64,000 bases of DNA from Streptomyces lydicus (GTDB taxonomy: Bacteria; Actinomycetota; Actinomycetes; Streptomycetales; Streptomycetaceae): contig NZ_RDTE01000003.1 in assembly GCF_004125265.1 (NCBI RefSeq), positions 496,001-560,000 on the forward strand, read 5' to 3'. Positions 37,441-46,607 of the stretch are shown in pieces; position 1 is the stretch's first letter; every line of letters begins with the position of its first letter. The translations under genes were made by a program, and so were the position numbers. The notes below the pieces were generated by a model, which did not search any database, had not been told where the DNA came from, and worked only from the letters and a program-made list of their open reading frames with translations.

Positions 37441-37668
37441 TCAGAGACCGGAGACCAGGCCCGTGGCGGTGCCGACGACGCCCGAGGTGTTGACGCCGGT
37501 GGCGCCGTCGACCAGGCCGGTGGCGGTGCCCACGGCGCCCGAGACCGGGGCGATGGAGTCAACGGTGTTGGTGGCGGTGCCGACCACGCCGTTGAGGAGG
37601 CCACCGGACACGTTGTCCAGGTCGGCGTCGGAGATTTCCTGGGTCTGAACCTGGGGGATGGAGTTCAT
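37441..37668 (-). CDS. Double-glycine leader peptide precursor with three-repeat core
   Basis: The 75-residue peptide starts at ATG 37668, with AAGGGA seven nt upstream. Residues 1-23 form a leader ending EISDADLDNVSGG, a classic C39 cleavage site. The 52-residue core contains three copies of G(V/A)VGTAT(N/G)xV in a Gly/Val/Thr/Ala-rich sequence with no Cys, Lys, His or aromatic residue. No LanM, radical-SAM, YcaO or other modifying enzyme is nearby, so the product may be an unmodified hydrophobic peptide. Export genes follow on the same strand. Antibiotic, signalling or surface-active functions are all possible. Confidence 0.85.
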   Translation of the reverse strand: MNSIPQVQTQEISDADLDNVSGGLLNGVVGTATNTVDSIAPVSGAVGTATGLVDGATGVNTSGVVGTATGLVSGL

Positions 37669-38425
37669 GATGTTTCCCTTCGATGAATAACTCGAAAAAA
37701 GCTGCGCCCGAACCGTCCGGTGGGGTGGTCCGGCCGCGGCTGCGGCAGTCGGGTACCCGAAATCGGGAACCGATGGTGTGACTCCCGCGATGCGAAGGAT
37801 CAAAGCATGCGGGCGCGTTGCGCTGCTAATCGGAGAACCGCCGATCCGGATCTCAACGCCCCACTGAATTACCGGAAGTGCACGTGTATCCATGACTTGG
37901 TGGCAGCTTCTTCACAGGTTCTCCAGTTTCACTTTCAACTGATCGGTAACCGCTCGTTCGGCGAACTGGACATTCCCGCATCAAACCGTTGATGCGCAGG
38001 TCAGCGTGGGGATGTGTCACGGGAGACGATGTGCCGACTGCGCTTTCGGTGTGCAGATTCCTTGAAGGACGCCAATTTTTACGGCACCTGGGCACAGCAA
38101 GATCACGAAACTCCGGAGCACGCCTCGGCGGGGCCGCTCCGAATGTTGCAGAGGCATGAAATGTGCCCGATTCGCCCGGAGTTCATGGGCGGCATCGGGT
38201 GAGTTGCACGCATGGAACGGAATCATCGGAACTATACGTGCCCCATTCCCTGGAAACGGATCGAGTGGCCGGAGAACGGACATACCCGCATAACGCCGCG
38301 CCTTCGGAACCGTCGGTAATGGGCGATTGTGGAGGGCGCCGCCGACAGCCCGGTGGCAGCCGCCCGGCGCGTACGGCACCGTGAAAGGACACCGCGGGGC
38401 CGGCGCCCCGGGGAAGGAGCCGTCC
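37669..38425. other. Long control region upstream of the precursor peptide; no supported gene
   Basis: This 757-nt stretch is less GC-rich than the rest of the window and short frames in it lack coding character. It must contain the leftward promoter of the precursor/export operon and the rightward promoter of the PHP gene. A perfect inverted repeat CGCATCAA-ACCG-TTGATGCG spans 37977-37996. The reduced GC fits acquired or regulatory DNA. Confidence 0.5.
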
Positions 38426-39472
38426 GTGGACCCCGTCGAGGCGCTGGAGCGGATCGCGTTCCTGCTGGAGCGGCAGGGGGCGGTGAGTTACCGCGTCCAG
38501 GCGTTCCGTACGGCCGCGACGGTGGTCGGCGCGCTGTCCCCCGACGAGGTAGAGCGGCGCGCCCTGGACGGTTCGCTGGGGCGGGTCAAGGGGCTGGGCC
38601 CGAAGACCACCCGGGTGGTCGAGGAAGCACTCGCGGGGGTGCGGCCCGCCTATCTGACACACCTGGAGGAGGAAGCGGGCGGACCGCTGGTCGAGGGCGA
38701 GCGGGGGCAGCGGCTCCTGCGGGCGCTGCGCGGTGACTGCCATCTGCACTCGGACTGGTCGGACGGCGGCAGCCCGGTCGAGGCCATGGCCCGCGCCGCC
38801 CGCGACCTCGGGCACGCCTGGTGTGTGCTGACCGACCACTCCCCCAGGCTCACGGTGGCCCGCGGGCTGACCGCCGAACGGCTGCGCCGGCAGCTGGAGC
38901 TGGTGGCGGAGGTCAACCGGCGGCTGGCACCGTTCCGGCTGCTGACCGGGATCGAGTGCGACATCCTCGACGACGGCACCCTCGACCAGGAGCCGGAGCT
39001 GCTGGACCGGTTGGACGTGGTGGTCGCCTCGGTGCACTCCAAGCTGCGGATGGACAAGGCACCGATGACCCGGCGGCTGCTGGCCGCGGTCCGCAACCCG
39101 CTGGTGGACGTGCTCGGGCACTGCACCGGACGGCAGATCACCGGCAAGCTGCGGCCCGAGTCGCAGTTCGACGCCGGGGAGGTGTTCGCGGCCTGCGCCG
39201 AGCACCGTACGGCCGTCGAGATCAACTGCCGCCCCGACCGTTTCGACCCTCCGCGCCGGCTGCTTGGCCAGGCGCTCGCGGCGGGCACGCTCTTCGCCAT
39301 CGACAGCGACGCCCATGCGCCGGGCCAGCTGGACTGGCAGATCTACGGCTGTGCCCGCGCCGAGGAGTGCGGCGTACCCGCCGACCGGGTCATCAACACC
39401 TGGACGCAGCGCCAATTGGCCACCTGGACCCGGACCGGCAGGACCCCGCGGCGCGCCTTGGGGCCGGCCTGA
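38426..39472 (+). CDS. PHP-domain phosphoesterase (PolX-like)
   Basis: The 348-residue protein has an N-terminal helix-hairpin-helix region (RVKGLGPKTTRVVEEAL) and a PHP metal-dependent phosphoesterase domain, with CHLHSDWSDGG, TDHSPR, GIECDI and DSDAHAPGQ supplying metal ligands. It resembles the C-terminal half of bacterial PolX plus a truncated HhH segment, lacking the polymerase palm. It may be a nuclease or phosphatase acting on DNA ends or small phosphoesters. AAGGAG precedes GTG 38426. Its end lies 8 nt from the convergent channel gene. Confidence 0.85.
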   Translation: MDPVEALERIAFLLERQGAVSYRVQAFRTAATVVGALSPDEVERRALDGSLGRVKGLGPKTTRVVEEALAGVRPAYLTHLEEEAGGPLVEGERGQRLLRALRGDCHLHSDWSDGGSPVEAMARAARDLGHAWCVLTDHSPRLTVARGLTAERLRRQLELVAEVNRRLAPFRLLTGIECDILDDGTLDQEPELLDRLDVVVASVHSKLRMDKAPMTRRLLAAVRNPLVDVLGHCTGRQITGKLRPESQFDAGEVFAACAEHRTAVEINCRPDRFDPPRRLLGQALAAGTLFAIDSDAHAPGQLDWQIYGCARAEECGVPADRVINTWTQRQLATWTRTGRTPRRALGPA

Positions 39473-39480
39473 GCGGGCCG

Positions 39481-40863
39481 TCAGGCGGGGTGCGGCGCGG
39501 GCTCGGGAGCGCCGGCGGCGGGAGTGCCGCCGGCCGGAGCGCCGGTGGCGGGCGTGAGCCGCAGCGCCACCACATAGGCGACGACCACGGCGACGATCAC
39601 CAGCGGCATCACCGTCAGACCGCTCTTCCCCAGCAGCAGGGTGGCCAGCAGCACCGATGTCATCGGCAGCCGGAGCATCGCCACGCACATGGCGCCCACG
39701 CCCATCGCGAAGGCCGGGGTGAGCGAGAGGCCGGGCAGGTGGGACAGGACGACACCGCCGGCCGCGCCGAGGAACAGCGCGGGGAAGATGGGCCCGCCCC
39801 GGAAGGCGCTCAGCGAGGCGCAGTACGCCAGGCCCTTGCACACGAGGAGCAGCAGCAGCGCCGCCACCGAGTAGCCCGCGCTGTCCCGGAACAGCGACCC
39901 CAGCGCCGACTGCCCCGAATAGAGCATTTCGGTGGCGGGCTTGCCGGTGATCCCGGCGAACGCCACCGCCAGCGCGCCCACCACCAGGCCCATCAGCATC
40001 GTGGCCGGGACCCGGTGGCGGACCACCCGCCCCTTGAGGAACAGCGAGAGCCGCCGTACGCCGGTCGCGGCGAAGGCCGCGGCCACGCCGATGACCAGGG
40101 CCCAGCCGAACTCCGGCACCGTCGGCCCGGCGGCCTGGGGGACGTCGTGCAGCGCGAGGGAGTACGTACCGAGTCCGGTCCAGTCCCCCAGCCCGGTGAA
40201 GACCAGCGCGCCGATCCCCGCCGCCAGCAGGCCGGGCACCAGCAGCATCACCGGCATCGGGCCGCCCAGCCCCGCCACCTCCATCAGGAGGAACGCGCCC
40301 AGCAGCGGGGAGCCGAGCAGTGCGCTCACCGCCGCGAAACTGCCCGCGGCGCCCACCGCGGCGACGCTCTGCGCGTTCAGGCCCCGGCCCAGCAGCCGCG
40401 CGGCGCCCGCGGCCAGCCCGCCGCCGAGCGCGATGAGCGGCGCCTCGGGGCCGAGCACCGCGCCGAAGCTGAGGGAGGCCAGCGCCGCGAACACGATGCC
40501 GGGGAGTGCGGAGAGCGGGGGCGCACCGCTGAGCGCCAGCCCGTCGGCCGGCTCATGGCCGCCGTTGCCCGGCAGGTGACGGATGGCCAGGCCGACCAGC
40601 AGGCCGGCGACCACGAGCATCGGGACCGGCCACCACAGGGGTGTCCCGGCCAGGCCCAGCGCCCGCGGCAGGTCCGTGTAGATCAGTGGTTCCAGCTCGT
40701 GGACCAGCGCGAGAAAGCCGAACGCGACGGCACAGACCGGGAAGCCGACCACCGCCGCCACCAGCAGGAGTTTCAGATATCCGCGGGTGCGCACCAGTGC
40801 GTAGGGGTCCCGGTACACGGTGGCGGACGTCTCGCCCGCCGGGCCGGTGGAGCCGGCTGACAT
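39481..40863 (-). CDS. ClC-family chloride channel/transporter
   Basis: The 460-residue membrane protein contains ClC selectivity-filter motifs: GAVLGPEAPL near residue 135 and FRGGPIFPALFLG near residue 350, with about 10-12 membrane segments. GGGAGGCGAGG precedes ATG 40863. The GxxGPEAP form differs slightly from the canonical GREGP and is common in actinobacterial voltage-gated-channel-like proteins. The C-terminus is Pro/Ala/Gly-rich. It could be a channel or an H+/Cl- antiporter. Confidence 0.9.
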   Translation of the reverse strand: MSAGSTGPAGETSATVYRDPYALVRTRGYLKLLLVAAVVGFPVCAVAFGFLALVHELEPLIYTDLPRALGLAGTPLWWPVPMLVVAGLLVGLAIRHLPGNGGHEPADGLALSGAPPLSALPGIVFAALASLSFGAVLGPEAPLIALGGGLAAGAARLLGRGLNAQSVAAVGAAGSFAAVSALLGSPLLGAFLLMEVAGLGGPMPVMLLVPGLLAAGIGALVFTGLGDWTGLGTYSLALHDVPQAAGPTVPEFGWALVIGVAAAFAATGVRRLSLFLKGRVVRHRVPATMLMGLVVGALAVAFAGITGKPATEMLYSGQSALGSLFRDSAGYSVAALLLLLVCKGLAYCASLSAFRGGPIFPALFLGAAGGVVLSHLPGLSLTPAFAMGVGAMCVAMLRLPMTSVLLATLLLGKSGLTVMPLVIVAVVVAYVVALRLTPATGAPAGGTPAAGAPEPAPHPA

Positions 40864-40956
40864 CGCCTCGCCTCCCTCGCCGCCGCCGCCGTGCCGAGCC
40901 TGTCACGACCGGTCCGCCACGGCATGCCGGACGCGTCCTCGCAGGCATGGCCATCC

Positions 40957-41010
40957 GGGTGAACCGGGCCGTGCGGGTGAACCGGGCCGTGCGGGTGAAC
41001 CGGGCCGTGC
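40957..41010. repeat. Three perfect 18-nt tandem repeats
   Basis: GGGTGAACCGGGCCGTGC is repeated three times without change between the ClC start and the LysR stop. Confidence 0.95.
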
Positions 41011-41017
41011 GGTGGCC

Positions 41018-41926
41018 TCACCCCTGCGGCGCCGCAGTCTCCTTGAGGGCGGCCAGCACCGGGCGGAGCAAGGGGTGTTCCTCGGCGCCGCGGCGTACGG
41101 CGGCGAAGACCCGGCGGGTGGGGGCGACATCGTCGACGGGGCGGACCACCACCCCCGTGAGGTCCATGTCGCGCAGGGCCGAGCGGGGGACGAGGGCCAC
41201 CCCCGCGGCGGCCGAGGCGAGCGCGACCACGGCCCGGAAGTCGTCGGAGGAGTGCTCCAGCCGGGGCTCGAAACCGGCGTATTCACAGGCCAGGACGACC
41301 ACATCGTGGCAGGGGTTGCCGGGGTAGGGGCCGATCCAGGGGTCCTCGGCGAGATCGGCCAGGGCCACCTGCGGCAGGCCGGCCAGGCGGTGGCCGGGCG
41401 GCAGTACGGCGTCGAACGGTTCGGCGTAGAGCGGGACCCGGGTCAGCCGCGGGTCGTCGGCGCGGGGCGCGCCCCGGTATTCGACGGCGACCGCCACATC
41501 CACCTGCCGGTCCAGGACCATCAGCAGGCTGGCGTCGCCCTCGGCGTCCTGGACGCGGACCCGGATGCCGGGCGCGGTGCGGGTGAGCGCGGTGAGCGCG
41601 GGCGCGACGACCAGGCCGATACCGGTGGCGAAGGCCGCGACGGTGACCGTGCCGGCCTCGCCCGAGCCGTAGGCGGCGAGCTCGGACTCGGCGCGCTCCA
41701 GCTGGGCGAGGACGGCATTGGCGTGGGCGAGCAGGATGTCGCCCGCGGCGGTCAGCCGGACGCCGCGGGCGCTGCGTTCCACCAGACGGTGGCCGGTCTC
41801 CGCTTCCAGGGCGGCGAGCTGCTGGGAGACCGCCGAGGGCGTGAGATAGAGCGCGGCGGCCGCGGCGGTGACCGTGCGGTGGTCGGCCACCGCACGGAGA
41901 ATGTGCAGCCGTCGTGCTTCGATCAT
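41018..41926 (-). CDS. LysR-family transcriptional regulator
   Basis: The 302-residue protein has a standard N-terminal LysR winged helix (HRTVTAAAAALYLTPSAVSQQLAALE, about residues 15-40) and a periplasmic-binding-protein-like effector domain. It lies 56 nt downstream of kbl in the same direction, so it may be cotranscribed with the threonine-degradation genes and respond to an amino acid. Unlike many LysR genes it is not divergent from its likely targets. Confidence 0.9.
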   Translation of the reverse strand: MIEARRLHILRAVADHRTVTAAAAALYLTPSAVSQQLAALEAETGHRLVERSARGVRLTAAGDILLAHANAVLAQLERAESELAAYGSGEAGTVTVAAFATGIGLVVAPALTALTRTAPGIRVRVQDAEGDASLLMVLDRQVDVAVAVEYRGAPRADDPRLTRVPLYAEPFDAVLPPGHRLAGLPQVALADLAEDPWIGPYPGNPCHDVVVLACEYAGFEPRLEHSSDDFRAVVALASAAAGVALVPRSALRDMDLTGVVVRPVDDVAPTRRVFAAVRRGAEEHPLLRPVLAALKETAAPQG

Positions 41927-41982
41927 GCTCCCAGTTTCGCAGGCCCCGCCGGTGCCCGGCGTCGGGCGCCCGGCCCGGGGCG

Positions 41983-43176
41983 TCAGGCGCCCAGCGCGGA
42001 CCGCGCGTCGACGAAGGCGTCGACCGCGCGGTGGACGTCCGCGGTGGAGTGGGCGGCGGACAGCTGCACCCGGATCCGCGCCTGGCCCTGCGGGACCACC
42101 GGGTAGGAGAAGCCGATGACGTAGACGCCGCGCTCCAGCAGCAGCTCCGCCATCCGGGCCGCCTCGGCCGCGTCGCCGATCATGACGGGGGCGATGGCGT
42201 GGTCGCCCGGGAGGACGTCGAAGCCCTCCTCGGTCATCCGCGAACGGAACAGCGCGGTGTTGGCGTGCAACTGGTCGCGCAGGTCACCGGCCGACTCCAG
42301 CAGGTCGAGCACCTTCAGCGAGGCGGCGGCGATCACCGGGGCGAGCGAGTTGGAGAAGAGGTACGGGCGCGAGCGCTGGCGCAGCAGGGCCACGATCTCG
42401 GCGCGGGCCGCGACATAGCCGCCGGAGGCGCCGCCGAGGGCCTTGCCGAGGGTGCCGGTGATGATGTCGACCCGGTCCATCACGTCGTGGAGTTCGGGGG
42501 TGCCGCGGCCGCCGGGGCCGACGAAGCCGACGGCGTGCGAGTCGTCGACCATCACCATGGCGCCGTACTGCTCGGCCAGGTCGCAGATCTCGCGCAGCGG
42601 GGCCACATAGCCGTCCATGGAGAAGACGCCGTCGGTGACGACCAGCTTGCGGCCGGCGCTGCCGGCCTCCTTCAGCTGACGCTCCAGATCGGCCATGTCG
42701 CGGTTGGCGTAGCGGAAGCGGCGGGCCTTGGACAGGCGGATGCCGTCGATGATGGAGGCGTGGTTGAGGGCGTCGGAGATGACCGCGTCGTCCGGGCCGA
42801 GCAGGGTCTCGAAGACACCGCCGTTGGCGTCGAAGCAGGAGGAGTAGAGGATGGTGTCCTCCTGGCCGAGGAAGCCGGAGATCCGCTGTTCCAGCTCCTT
42901 GTGGACCTCCTGGGTGCCGCAGATGAAGCGGACCGAGGCGAGGCCGTAGCCCCAGCGGTCGAGCGCTTCGTGGGCGGCCGCGACGACCTCGGGGTGGTCG
43001 GCGAGGCCGAGGTAGTTGTTGGCGCAGAAGTTGAGCACTTCACCAGGGTTGCCCCCCGCGGTCACCGCCACGGTGGCGGACTGCGGGGTGCCGATGACCC
43101 GCTCGGGCTTGTGCAGGCCGGCGGCGCGGATCTCGTCGAGGGTGCCGCGCAGTTCATCGCGTACGGAGTCGAACAT
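41983..43176 (-). CDS. kbl: 2-amino-3-ketobutyrate CoA ligase (glycine C-acetyltransferase)
   Basis: The 397-residue PLP enzyme cleaves 2-amino-3-ketobutyrate with CoA to glycine and acetyl-CoA. Recognisable blocks are [32 protein letters not shown] and GTLGKALGG with the PLP lysine. The start at 43176 begins MFDSVRDEL, with GGAG upstream. It follows tdh by 76 nt on the same strand, giving the two-step threonine-to-glycine pathway. Confidence 0.95.
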   Translation of the reverse strand: MFDSVRDELRGTLDEIRAAGLHKPERVIGTPQSATVAVTAGGNPGEVLNFCANNYLGLADHPEVVAAAHEALDRWGYGLASVRFICGTQEVHKELEQRISGFLGQEDTILYSSCFDANGGVFETLLGPDDAVISDALNHASIIDGIRLSKARRFRYANRDMADLERQLKEAGSAGRKLVVTDGVFSMDGYVAPLREICDLAEQYGAMVMVDDSHAVGFVGPGGRGTPELHDVMDRVDIITGTLGKALGGASGGYVAARAEIVALLRQRSRPYLFSNSLAPVIAAASLKVLDLLESAGDLRDQLHANTALFRSRMTEEGFDVLPGDHAIAPVMIGDAAEAARMAELLLERGVYVIGFSYPVVPQGQARIRVQLSAAHSTADVHRAVDAFVDARSALGA

Positions 43177-43252
43177 CAGGGTGTCTCCAGGAGTCGGGGG
43201 AAGCGGGCGCGCGGTGCGAAGGGGCGCGCAGGAGGGAGGCGGAGCCGGGGGT

Positions 43253-44281
43253 TCAGGCGGTCCAGTCGAGGATGATCTTGCCGCTCTGGCCGCTGGCGGC
43301 GTCGTCGAAGGCGGCGTCGAAGTCCTGGTACGCATAGCGGCCGGTGATCACCGGCGCGAGGTCGAGACCGCCTTCGAGCAGTACGGACATCGCGTACCAG
43401 GTCTCGAACATCTCCCGGCCGTAGATGCCCTTGATCGTGATCATGGAGGTGACGATCCGGGACCAGTCCACGGGGAACTGCTCTGCGGGCAGGCCGAGGA
43501 CGGCGATCCGGCCGCCGTGCGTCATGTTGGCGATCATGTCCTGCATCGCCTCGGGCCGGCCGGACATCTCCAGTCCGATGTCGAAGCCCTCGCGCAGCCC
43601 GAGTTCGCGCTGGCCCTCGGCGATGGTCGACTCGGCGACGTTGAGGGCGAGGCTGACCCCGACCTTGCGGGCCAGTGCCAGGCGCGCCTCGCTGACGTCC
43701 GTGATCATGACATTGCGGGCCCCGGCATGCCGGGCGACGGCCGCGGCCATGATGCCGATCGGCCCGGCGCCGGTGATCAGCACATCCTCGCCGACCAGCG
43801 GGAACGACAGCGCGGTGTGCACGGCGTTGCCGAAGGGGTCGAAGACGGCGGCGATATCGAGGTCGACGGGGACGCGGTGCACCCACACATTGCTTGCGGG
43901 CAGCGCCACGTACTCGGCGAACGCGCCGTCCCGGCCGACGCCGAGACCGACGGTGGCACGGCACAGATGGCGGCGGCCGGCCAGACAGTTGCGGCACTTG
44001 CCGCAGACGAGATGCCCCTCGCCGCTCACCAGATCGCCGGTCTTGACCTCGGCCACATCGCGGCCGGTGGCCACCACCTCGCCGACGAATTCATGACCGA
44101 TCGTCAGCGGGGTGCCGATGGACTGCTGGGCCCAGCCGTCCCATGCGCGGATGTGCAGGTCGGTGCCGCAGATGCCGGTGCGCAGCACCTTGATCAGGAC
44201 ATCGCCCGGGCCGACGGCCGGTTCCGGCACGTCCATGAGCCAGAGACCCGGCTCCGCCTTCTGCTTGACCAGTGCCTTCAC
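43253..44281 (-). CDS. tdh: L-threonine 3-dehydrogenase
   Basis: The 342-residue zinc alcohol dehydrogenase oxidises L-threonine to 2-amino-3-ketobutyrate with NAD+. It carries the catalytic zinc motif GICGTDLHI, the GHEFVG segment, structural-zinc cysteines in [15 protein letters not shown] and the nucleotide loop GAGPIG. GTG 44281 preceded by GGGAG gives the same length as E. coli Tdh. It is the first gene of the tdh-kbl pair. Confidence 0.95.
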   Translation of the reverse strand: MKALVKQKAEPGLWLMDVPEPAVGPGDVLIKVLRTGICGTDLHIRAWDGWAQQSIGTPLTIGHEFVGEVVATGRDVAEVKTGDLVSGEGHLVCGKCRNCLAGRRHLCRATVGLGVGRDGAFAEYVALPASNVWVHRVPVDLDIAAVFDPFGNAVHTALSFPLVGEDVLITGAGPIGIMAAAVARHAGARNVMITDVSEARLALARKVGVSLALNVAESTIAEGQRELGLREGFDIGLEMSGRPEAMQDMIANMTHGGRIAVLGLPAEQFPVDWSRIVTSMITIKGIYGREMFETWYAMSVLLEGGLDLAPVITGRYAYQDFDAAFDDAASGQSGKIILDWTA

Positions 44282-44756
44282 CGCAACGGCTCCCGTACCT
44301 GAGTGTGACCCTGCCGGGTGCCCGTACCCGGCCACCCGATCTTCGTCAGGAAATCTTCCCTACGACGGCCGCCGGGTCCATCGAGGATTTCTTAAGCACG
44401 GTCACAGTTGCCCTTTACGCCCCATGGGCACCGGGGTGCACGGCCCCGGACGTGAGGGCGGTCACGCGCCGCTCCAGGCCGGCTGTGCCGACGAATGCGC
44501 AGCTCGGGGGCGGTGCCGGTGGTCCGGGTGAGGTGATCGGGCAGATCGCCCGGAAGGGTGCACCCGGCCGCGCGGCCGGTGCGGGAGTGTAAACGTTCGC
44601 CACCGCAAGCGTCGGAATTCATCACAGCTTGAGTGGCCGTGAGACCCGGATGCACGGGGCTACGTAGGACTGGGTGGCAGCAACACACAGGTGCTGACGC
44701 GACGCACCGCGGTCGCCTGTGTGCCCCGTTCCTGTGCGTCCCTGGAGGTCAGTGAA
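44282..44756. other. Divergent gap between tdh and the secreted protease
   Basis: No gene is supported in these 475 nt. They contain promoters for both neighbours. A perfect 16-bp GC palindrome (CCGGCCGCGCGGCCGG) lies at 44564-44579 and is followed by a more AT-rich segment (GTGTAAACGTTCG) that could belong to a promoter. Confidence 0.5.
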
Positions 44757-46442
44757 TTGAGCCACCGACATGTGAACAAGCGGACCGGCGTGGTCGTCGG
44801 CGCCGCTGCGGCTGCCATCGCGGCCGCAGCGATCCTGCTCCCCAACGCCAACGCGAGCACGGACCAGCCGGCGGCCCCGAAGACACTCAGCGCCCACTCG
44901 GCCACGCAGCTGGCAGCGTCCCTGAAGGCGGACCTGGGGGACAAGGGCGCCGGCTGGTACCTGGACGGCGCGAACGGCCACCTGGTCATGAACGTGCTCT
45001 CGGAGGACGACGCCAAGAGCGTCACGGCCAAGGGCGCCGTCGCCAAGGTCGTGCACAACAGCATGACCGCGCTGAAGGCCGGTGCGAAGACCCTGCGGGA
45101 CTCCGCCTCGGTGCCCGGCACCGCGTGGTCGATCGACCCGAAGACCAACAAGATCGTGGTGCTCGCCGACAGAACCGTTACCGGCGCAAAGATGGCCACG
45201 CTCAACAAGGCCACGAGTGGCATGGGCGCAGGCATGGTCACCGTGAAGCGGTCTCAGGGCGAGTTCAAGCGGTACGACGGCGGGGACGCGGGGAGTGCGG
45301 CGGGGGGCGCGGCCGGCAGCGGGCAGGCGGCGGGCGGTGCCGGTGATGCCGGCGCGGCGGGCGGTGGTGACGCGGGCGCGGCAGGCGGTGGTGACGCCGG
45401 AGCGGCCGGCGGCGGCGGTCAGGCCGCGGGCGGTGCCGGCGGTGACGGTGGAGCCGGTGGGGCCGGTGGCGGGCAGGCCGCGGGGCCGGTCGGCGGCAGC
45501 GCCATCTTCGGCGGCAATGCCCGCTGCTCGCTGGGTTTCAATGTCACAGTCAAGGGCGCACCGGCGTTCCTGACGGCCGGTCACTGCGGCAACGACTCCA
45601 AGACCTGGACGGCCGACCAGGGCGGCAGCCAGCCGCTGGGCACGGTGTCCGACTCCAAGTTCCCCAAGACGGACTTCGCGCTGGTCACCTACGACGACAA
45701 GGGCGCCAAGCCGGAGAGCGCCGTCGACAAGGGGGACGGCACCACCCAGAAGATCACCAAGGCCGCGGAGGCCGCCGTCGGGATGAAGGTGCAGCGCTCG
45801 GGCAGCACCACCGGCCTGCACGACGGCACGGTCACCGGCCTCGATGCCACGGTGAACTACGGCAACGGCGACATCGTCAACGGCCTCATACAGACCGATG
45901 TCTGCGCGGAGCCCGGCGACAGCGGCGGCTCGATGTTCTCCGGCGACTCGGCGGTCGGGCTGACCTCCGGCGGCAGCGGCGACTGCACCGCGGGCGGCGA
46001 GACCTTCTTCCAGCCGGTCACCGACGCACTCAAGGCCACGGGAGCCGAGATCGGCGCCGGAGGCGGCGGCGCGGGCGGCGGTGACGCGGCAGCGGGCGGC
46101 GGCGGTGCCGCAGGTGGCGGCGGTGCCGCAGCCGGTGGCGGTGGCGCGGCAGCAGGTGGCGGTGACGCCGCAGCGGGTGGCGGTGACGCCGCAGCGGGTG
46201 GCGGTGACGCCGCAGCGGGTGGCGGTGACGCCGCAGCGGGTGGCGGTGACGCCGCAGCGGGTGGCGCCGGAGCCGGCGACGCCGGTGCCGGAAGTGCCGG
46301 AGCCGGCGACGCCGGTGCCGGAAGCGCCGGAGCCGGGGATGCCGGAAGCGCGGGCGCGGGAGACGCCGGTGCCGGTGCCCAGGACCCCGGTACGGGTGCC
46401 CAGGACCCGGGAGCCGGCGGCAGCGGTGACGGGATGAACTGA
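44757..46442 (+). CDS. Secreted streptogrisin-like serine protease with Gly/Ala-rich linkers
   Basis: The 561-residue preproprotein has a signal peptide ending near NANAS, a propeptide similar to the alpha-lytic protease pro-region (about residues 35-170) and a Gly/Ala-rich linker. The S1 protease domain follows, with His in LTAGHCGN, Asp in KTDFALVTY and Ser in EPGDSGGSMF, and then a 120-residue Gly/Ala/Asp repeat tail. TTG 44757 follows GGAGG by eight nt; GTG 44772 is an alternative. A low-complexity region between prodomain and protease, plus a long tail, is unusual in this family. Confidence 0.93.
   Translation: MSHRHVNKRTGVVVGAAAAAIAAAAILLPNANASTDQPAAPKTLSAHSATQLAASLKADLGDKGAGWYLDGANGHLVMNVLSEDDAKSVTAKGAVAKVVHNSMTALKAGAKTLRDSASVPGTAWSIDPKTNKIVVLADRTVTGAKMATLNKATSGMGAGMVTVKRSQGEFKRYDGGDAGSAAGGAAGSGQAAGGAGDAGAAGGGDAGAAGGGDAGAAGGGGQAAGGAGGDGGAGGAGGGQAAGPVGGSAIFGGNARCSLGFNVTVKGAPAFLTAGHCGNDSKTWTADQGGSQPLGTVSDSKFPKTDFALVTYDDKGAKPESAVDKGDGTTQKITKAAEAAVGMKVQRSGSTTGLHDGTVTGLDATVNYGNGDIVNGLIQTDVCAEPGDSGGSMFSGDSAVGLTSGGSGDCTAGGETFFQPVTDALKATGAEIGAGGGGAGGGDAAAGGGGAAGGGGAAAGGGGAAAGGGDAAAGGGDAAAGGGDAAAGGGDAAAGGGDAAAGGAGAGDAGAGSAGAGDAGAGSAGAGDAGSAGAGDAGAGAQDPGTGAQDPGAGGSGDGMN
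46155..46259 (+). repeat. Five 21-nt repeats in protease tail
   Basis: GGTGGCGGTGACGCCGCAGC plus G is repeated five times without change, encoding GGGDAAA units. Less regular Gly/Ala repeats continue on both sides. Confidence 0.95.
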
Positions 46443-46488
46443 CCTCCGGGCCCTTGATCCCCTGATCCCCGGGATCCCTCTGTGCCCT

Positions 46489-46527
46489 CGGCCCCGTCCC
46501 CTGCAACTACGCAGGCGGGCGGGGCCG
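46489..46527. terminator. Terminator hairpin between convergent protease and VOC genes
   Basis: CGGCCCCG (46489-46496) pairs with CGGGGCCG (46520-46527), and inner CTGC/GCAG arms extend the stem with small bulges. It lies between the protease stop (46442) and the VOC stop (46608). Confidence 0.7.
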
Positions 46528-46607
46528 TTGAGCGTGGAAGCCACCAACCGGAACAGGCCTCGGGCCTCAGGCCTCAGGCCGGAGGAGACCTCAAGCGGGA
46601 CCAGACC

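Noticed and set aside
37441-37668. The NHLM precursor as a lanthipeptide
   Set aside because: The core has no cysteine and no lanthionine synthetase gene is in the window.
44622-46547. A minus-strand frame of 641 codons with Arg/His-rich repeats
   Set aside because: It is the complement of the Gly/Ala-rich protease; the repeats simply mirror the GGC/GCC-rich coding strand.
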